NCBI RefSeq assembly: GCF_020991275.1
Contig: NZ_JAJLQY010000007.1
Coordinates: forward strand, 62,001 to 126,000
Direction of reading: 5' to 3'
DNA: 64,000 nucleotides
DNA from: Actinocorallia sp. API 0066
GTDB lineage: Bacteria > Actinomycetota > Actinomycetes > Streptosporangiales > Streptosporangiaceae
Numbering within the stretch: the stretch's first letter is position 1; each line of letters opens with the position of its first letter. The notes below the pieces were generated by a model. The model did not search any database. It was not told the origin of the DNA and worked only from the letters and a program-made list of their open reading frames with translations. Below are positions 61,256 through 64,000 of this stretch, piece after piece. Made by a program: the position numbers and the translations under genes.

Positions 61256-64000
61256 CTAACGGGCCGTCCGGGTGTCGTGTCCTACGGACTGTTCCTCTGG
61301 CGCCGCCTGGTCATCGAGGCGTAGGGCCGCATCGGGCGCGCCCCCTTGGTCTCGCTGGTCCTGGCGTCGTTGCGCCTTGGGCTGGCGGAGCGGCCTGCTC
61401 GGGGGGCGGAGGGTGAGGGTGATGAGGACGACGCAGAGGGCGGTGGGGAGGTGGTTGGAGAGGAGGGGGTGGAGGAGGGGGAGGCCCTTGGAGAAGAGGT
61501 AGGTGGCCAGGAGGGTCGAGGTGGAGGCAAGGGCGGTCAGGGCGAGGATGAGGCGGGCCGGGGGGCGGCGGCGCTGGAGGAGGCCCCAGGTGAGGAGGCC
61601 GCAGCCCAGGCCGAGGGGGCCCGCCGCCCAGAGGCCGAGGAGGGGGGCCGTCCAGGAGAGGTCGCGGTCCTTGGGGTGTGTGGGGAGGAGCGTGGGTGCG
61701 CGGCGGGAGGGGAGGGCGGCCAGGAGGGCGATGGCCAGGGCCATGAGGGCGCCGGTGAGGAGGGCCAGGCGGTAGGGGCGGTCGGGGGTGTAGGTGAGGT
61801 GGACGGTGCCGGACGCGTCGGCGGGGAGCTTCCATGCCTGGCGCCAGCCGTCCAGGGTGACGGGGGTGAGGGTCCGGCCGTCCAGGACGGCTTTCCAGCC
61901 GGGGTTGAAGTTCTCCGGGACGGTCAGGTACCCGCCGGACGTCGTACGGACCTCCACGGCCCGTTCGGAGGCGTCCCAGCGGGTGACGGAGGCGGCGGCG
62001 ACGTCGGCCTTCGCGGGCGCCTCCCGGACGGGCCGGACGGCCGCCGTCGCGACGAGGAAGGACCCCGGCTCGGCTTCGAGCGTCTGCCCACCCGAGGGAA
62101 GGGACGCCTTCCCGCACGACGCGAAAGGCACGGGCCGCCCGGCGAGCACGTCTTCGACGGACCCGCCTACGAGCCGCGTCTGGAGCCGTCGCCCTCCGGC
62201 GGTGAAGACGGGCCCCGTCCCGCACCCGGAAGGCACCGACTTGGCGACGCCCAAAGGAGGCACGCCCGGTATGGACACGTCGGAGATCTGGATGCCGGGC
62301 GTGCCGGGGAACTCGACGGTGAGCGTCCTGGTCCGGATCGCGGCGATCCGGACGACGCCCTTGGGCGAGATGAACGTCTCCTGCGGCCCGCCCCTGTCGC
62401 CGGTGACGGTCACCCGGGTGACGCCCCGTCTGGCCGGGAACGTGAAGCGCAGCGAGGAGACCGTGACGGGCTCGGCGAACGTCCGGGTCAGGCTGGGGTC
62501 GTCGTCGCCCACGTCGGGCGTCCAGGTCGTCGAGGGGTCGCCGTCGAAGGCGGACCGGGCCTGGGCCGCCGGATGGTCCACCAGCGCCGAGGAGGCCCGG
62601 ACGGCGTCCGTCCCGGTGTACTCGGCGGCGAGGCCGGGGTGGGAGACGATCGCGGTGCCCGTCAGCCTGACCTCGCCGCCCGGATGCGTGAACGCCCTGA
62701 CGAACCCGGTGCCCTCCTCGCCGTGCGCGGCGAGGTAGCCCGAGCACACCCAGGCGCGGGAGCCGCGTGTGCAGCCGGGCGAGTACCCGTTCAGCCCGGT
62801 GAACAGGAGGGTGCCCGCTCCGTCCGGCACCGTGATGGCGCGTTCTGCTTTCACGCCGGGCACCCGCAGTTCGGTGATCCCGACCCTGGTGCCGAGGGTG
62901 ACGGCCCGTTTGGTCCGCAGCCCTGTGATCTCCACCTTGAGCCAGCGGGTCTGCCCGGAAGGCACGCGCAGTTCCTGCGGCCGCGCCGTCTTCCTGACCT
63001 CCTGGACGATCCGGCCCGCCTCCGTCTCCACCGCGACCTCCGAGACCGACGGCCCCAGCAGGTCGCTGACGGAGAACGCGGCTGAGATCCGGCCCGGATC
63101 GCGCGGCTCTGTGAACGCCACCTTGAGCCACTCGCCTATCGCCCCGCTCCAGCTCGCCGACGTCCACTGGGTCGAAGGGTCGCCGTCCAGGGCGGAGAAC
63201 GGATGCTGGGAGAGCAGGCCCACGTTGGAGCCCGTGGTGATGTCGGCCGCGCTGGTGGAGGCGGTGACGTCCTTGATGCCCCGGTATTCGGCGACGGAGG
63301 TGTGCGCCTCCCAGCCGGGCAGCGTGAAGTCCTTGGTGGACGCGTCGCCCAGGTACTCCTGGTCGGCGGTCATCGTGGTGGAGACGCCGCCGCGCAGGTC
63401 GGAGAAGGCGAGTTCGCGGCGGCGCAGCGTGTCGGTGGCGACGTCGGGGCCCGCGCCGGACCCGTCGGCGTCGTTGAGGACGACGGGACGGCCGTCGCCG
63501 AGCATGCCCTGGTCGGCGAGCGCGATCAGCGCCTCGGGCCCCCCGGTGACGCGCAGGGGCTCGGCCTCCACCACGGTGGCGCGCGGCGCGGCCGCCGGGA
63601 TCTCGTAGATCTCGACGGCCCGGTAGCGCTGGTCGTAGGAGGCCGTCGCGTCCGAGAAGGGCAGGCCGACGTCCTTGCCGAACGCGGCGACCTTCCGGAC
63701 GCCCGGCATGGCGTCGATCGCGTCGTGCACCCGCGACGGCCACGCCCCGGCCAGGACGCCGCGTTCCACGTCGTTGCGGACGAACAGATAGCGGACGCCC
63801 ATCCTGGCGAGCACCTCGGCCATGCCGGGGGAGCCGCGCCCGGTGGCGAACCTGTCGTCGAACGTCTGGAGCAGCCGGGCCAGGCCGACCGACCCGCTCG
63901 GCGTGACGATCCGGCCCGCCCACCGGCCGGTGAGGAGCGACTGGAGGGGGTCGTCCATCATGCGGCCGTAGGTGTACTGCCCGAACCCCTGGCCTGGCAC
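61256..64000 (-). CDS. aftD: AftD-like arabinofuranosyltransferase, C-terminal part (N-terminus outside window)
   Basis: This is the C-terminal 914 residues of a large DUF3367-type alpha-(1->3)-arabinofuranosyltransferase-like protein; the membrane GT-C part lies beyond base 64000. Visible are extracytoplasmic beta domains, including two discoidin/F5-8 type C-like modules (each with a DGDPSTxW turn, about 275-350 and 490-580), then three or four C-terminal TM helices (about 730-860). In mycobacteria AftD builds arabinan. The last about 45 residues (QPKAQRRQDQRDQGG onward) are charged and lie antisense to a decayed AT3 fragment, so the tail looks newly acquired. Confidence 0.85.
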   Translation of the reverse strand: MPGQGFGQYTYGRMMDDPLQSLLTGRWAGRIVTPSGSVGLARLLQTFDDRFATGRGSPGMAEVLARMGVRYLFVRNDVERGVLAGAWPSRVHDAIDAMPGVRKVAAFGKDVGLPFSDATASYDQRYRAVEIYEIPAAAPRATVVEAEPLRVTGGPEALIALADQGMLGDGRPVVLNDADGSGAGPDVATDTLRRRELAFSDLRGGVSTTMTADQEYLGDASTKDFTLPGWEAHTSVAEYRGIKDVTASTSAADITTGSNVGLLSQHPFSALDGDPSTQWTSASWSGAIGEWLKVAFTEPRDPGRISAAFSVSDLLGPSVSEVAVETEAGRIVQEVRKTARPQELRVPSGQTRWLKVEITGLRTKRAVTLGTRVGITELRVPGVKAERAITVPDGAGTLLFTGLNGYSPGCTRGSRAWVCSGYLAAHGEEGTGFVRAFTHPGGEVRLTGTAIVSHPGLAAEYTGTDAVRASSALVDHPAAQARSAFDGDPSTTWTPDVGDDDPSLTRTFAEPVTVSSLRFTFPARRGVTRVTVTGDRGGPQETFISPKGVVRIAAIRTRTLTVEFPGTPGIQISDVSIPGVPPLGVAKSVPSGCGTGPVFTAGGRRLQTRLVGGSVEDVLAGRPVPFASCGKASLPSGGQTLEAEPGSFLVATAAVRPVREAPAKADVAAASVTRWDASERAVEVRTTSGGYLTVPENFNPGWKAVLDGRTLTPVTLDGWRQAWKLPADASGTVHLTYTPDRPYRLALLTGALMALAIALLAALPSRRAPTLLPTHPKDRDLSWTAPLLGLWAAGPLGLGCGLLTWGLLQRRRPPARLILALTALASTSTLLATYLFSKGLPLLHPLLSNHLPTALCVVLITLTLRPPSRPLRQPKAQRRQDQRDQGGAPDAALRLDDQAAPEEQSVGHDTRTAR
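61271..61405 (+). pseudogene. Decayed acyltransferase-3 C-terminal fragment
   Basis: Read on the plus strand, 61271-61324 encodes GVVSYGLFLWRRLVIEA and a stop, and 61349 onward encodes VSLVLASLRLGLAERPAR. These match GLVSYGVFLWHAVVIEG and FSLVLASLSLVLVEQPAQ of the intact AT3 gene at 59995-61230 in the same order. About 42 nt between them are missing and a nonsense codon is present. It overlaps the 3' end of aftD on the other strand. Confidence 0.7.

Overview
The window is very GC-rich, with dense, often overlapping genes, many GTG starts and actinobacterial signature genes: mtrA-mtrB-lpqB, an Rv3235-family gene beside secA, DUF4129/DUF4350/MoxR/DUF58, an AftD-type arabinofuranosyltransferase and a very large NAD-glutamate dehydrogenase. 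I infer a filamentous actinomycete, perhaps of the Thermomonosporaceae/Streptosporangiales type. That placement rests on gene content only. Nothing marks a prophage, plasmid, rRNA operon or CRISPR array. It looks like core chromosome with local rearrangements and decay.

Layout. 1-3.8 kb: the 3' part of ahcY, a second SAHH-like paralogue, a small unknown gene, and a secreted Cu/Zn superoxide dismutase. 3.8-13 kb: an RDD membrane protein divergent from a SpoIIM-family protein, then on the minus strand mtrA-mtrB-lpqB, comF, hpf and a NarL-type response regulator. Two perfect DnaA boxes lie between lpqB and comF. 13-18 kb: a translationally coupled operon of a membrane protein, DUF4129, DUF4350, MoxR and DUF58, closed by a cloverleaf-like repeat. 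18-21.7 kb: secA and an Rv3235-family gene. 21.8-26 kb: a GntR regulator and a SIS-domain sugar-phosphate enzyme around DasR-like operators, then ptsH-ptsI (general PTS). 26-30.5 kb: DUF6912, an orphan LysR, a sulfotransferase, a HAD hydrolase and an acyl-CoA dehydrogenase. 30.5-35.2 kb: a peptidoglycan-recycling module of murQ, an RpiR/MurR regulator, a BadF-type amino-sugar kinase and lipoprotein NagZ. 35.2-47.7 kb: a small lipoprotein, P5C dehydrogenase, a HAD hydrolase, soxR, a membrane Ser/Thr kinase, giant NAD-GDH and two paralogous lipoproteins.

47.7-54.5 kb: the conserved prfB-ftsE-ftsX-S41 peptidase-smpB-ssrA block. Within it RF2 has a changed SPF motif, the S41 protease has no PDZ domain, and a lipoprotein with a decayed transpeptidase domain sits between smpB and the tmRNA gene. 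54.5-64 kb: a G-run-rich intergenic tract, a membrane protein, a two-domain fused acyl-CoA dehydrogenase, a second copy of the cloverleaf repeat, a membrane-anchored unknown, an FkbM methyltransferase, an acyltransferase-3 and the C-terminal part of an AftD-like transferase. The tail of that last gene is antisense to a decayed acyltransferase-3 remnant.

Two themes connect many genes. One is the cell envelope: MtrAB/LpqB, FtsEX, NagZ/MurQ recycling, the Ser/Thr kinase, SecA, AT3 and AftD. The other is amino-sugar and carbon control: the GntR regulator with DasR-like sites, the SIS enzyme, HPr/EI, MurR and the BadF kinase. The strongest leads for something undescribed are the pseudo-transpeptidase in the smpB-ssrA interval, the RF2 variant, the covarying dispersed repeat and the DnaA-box pair.
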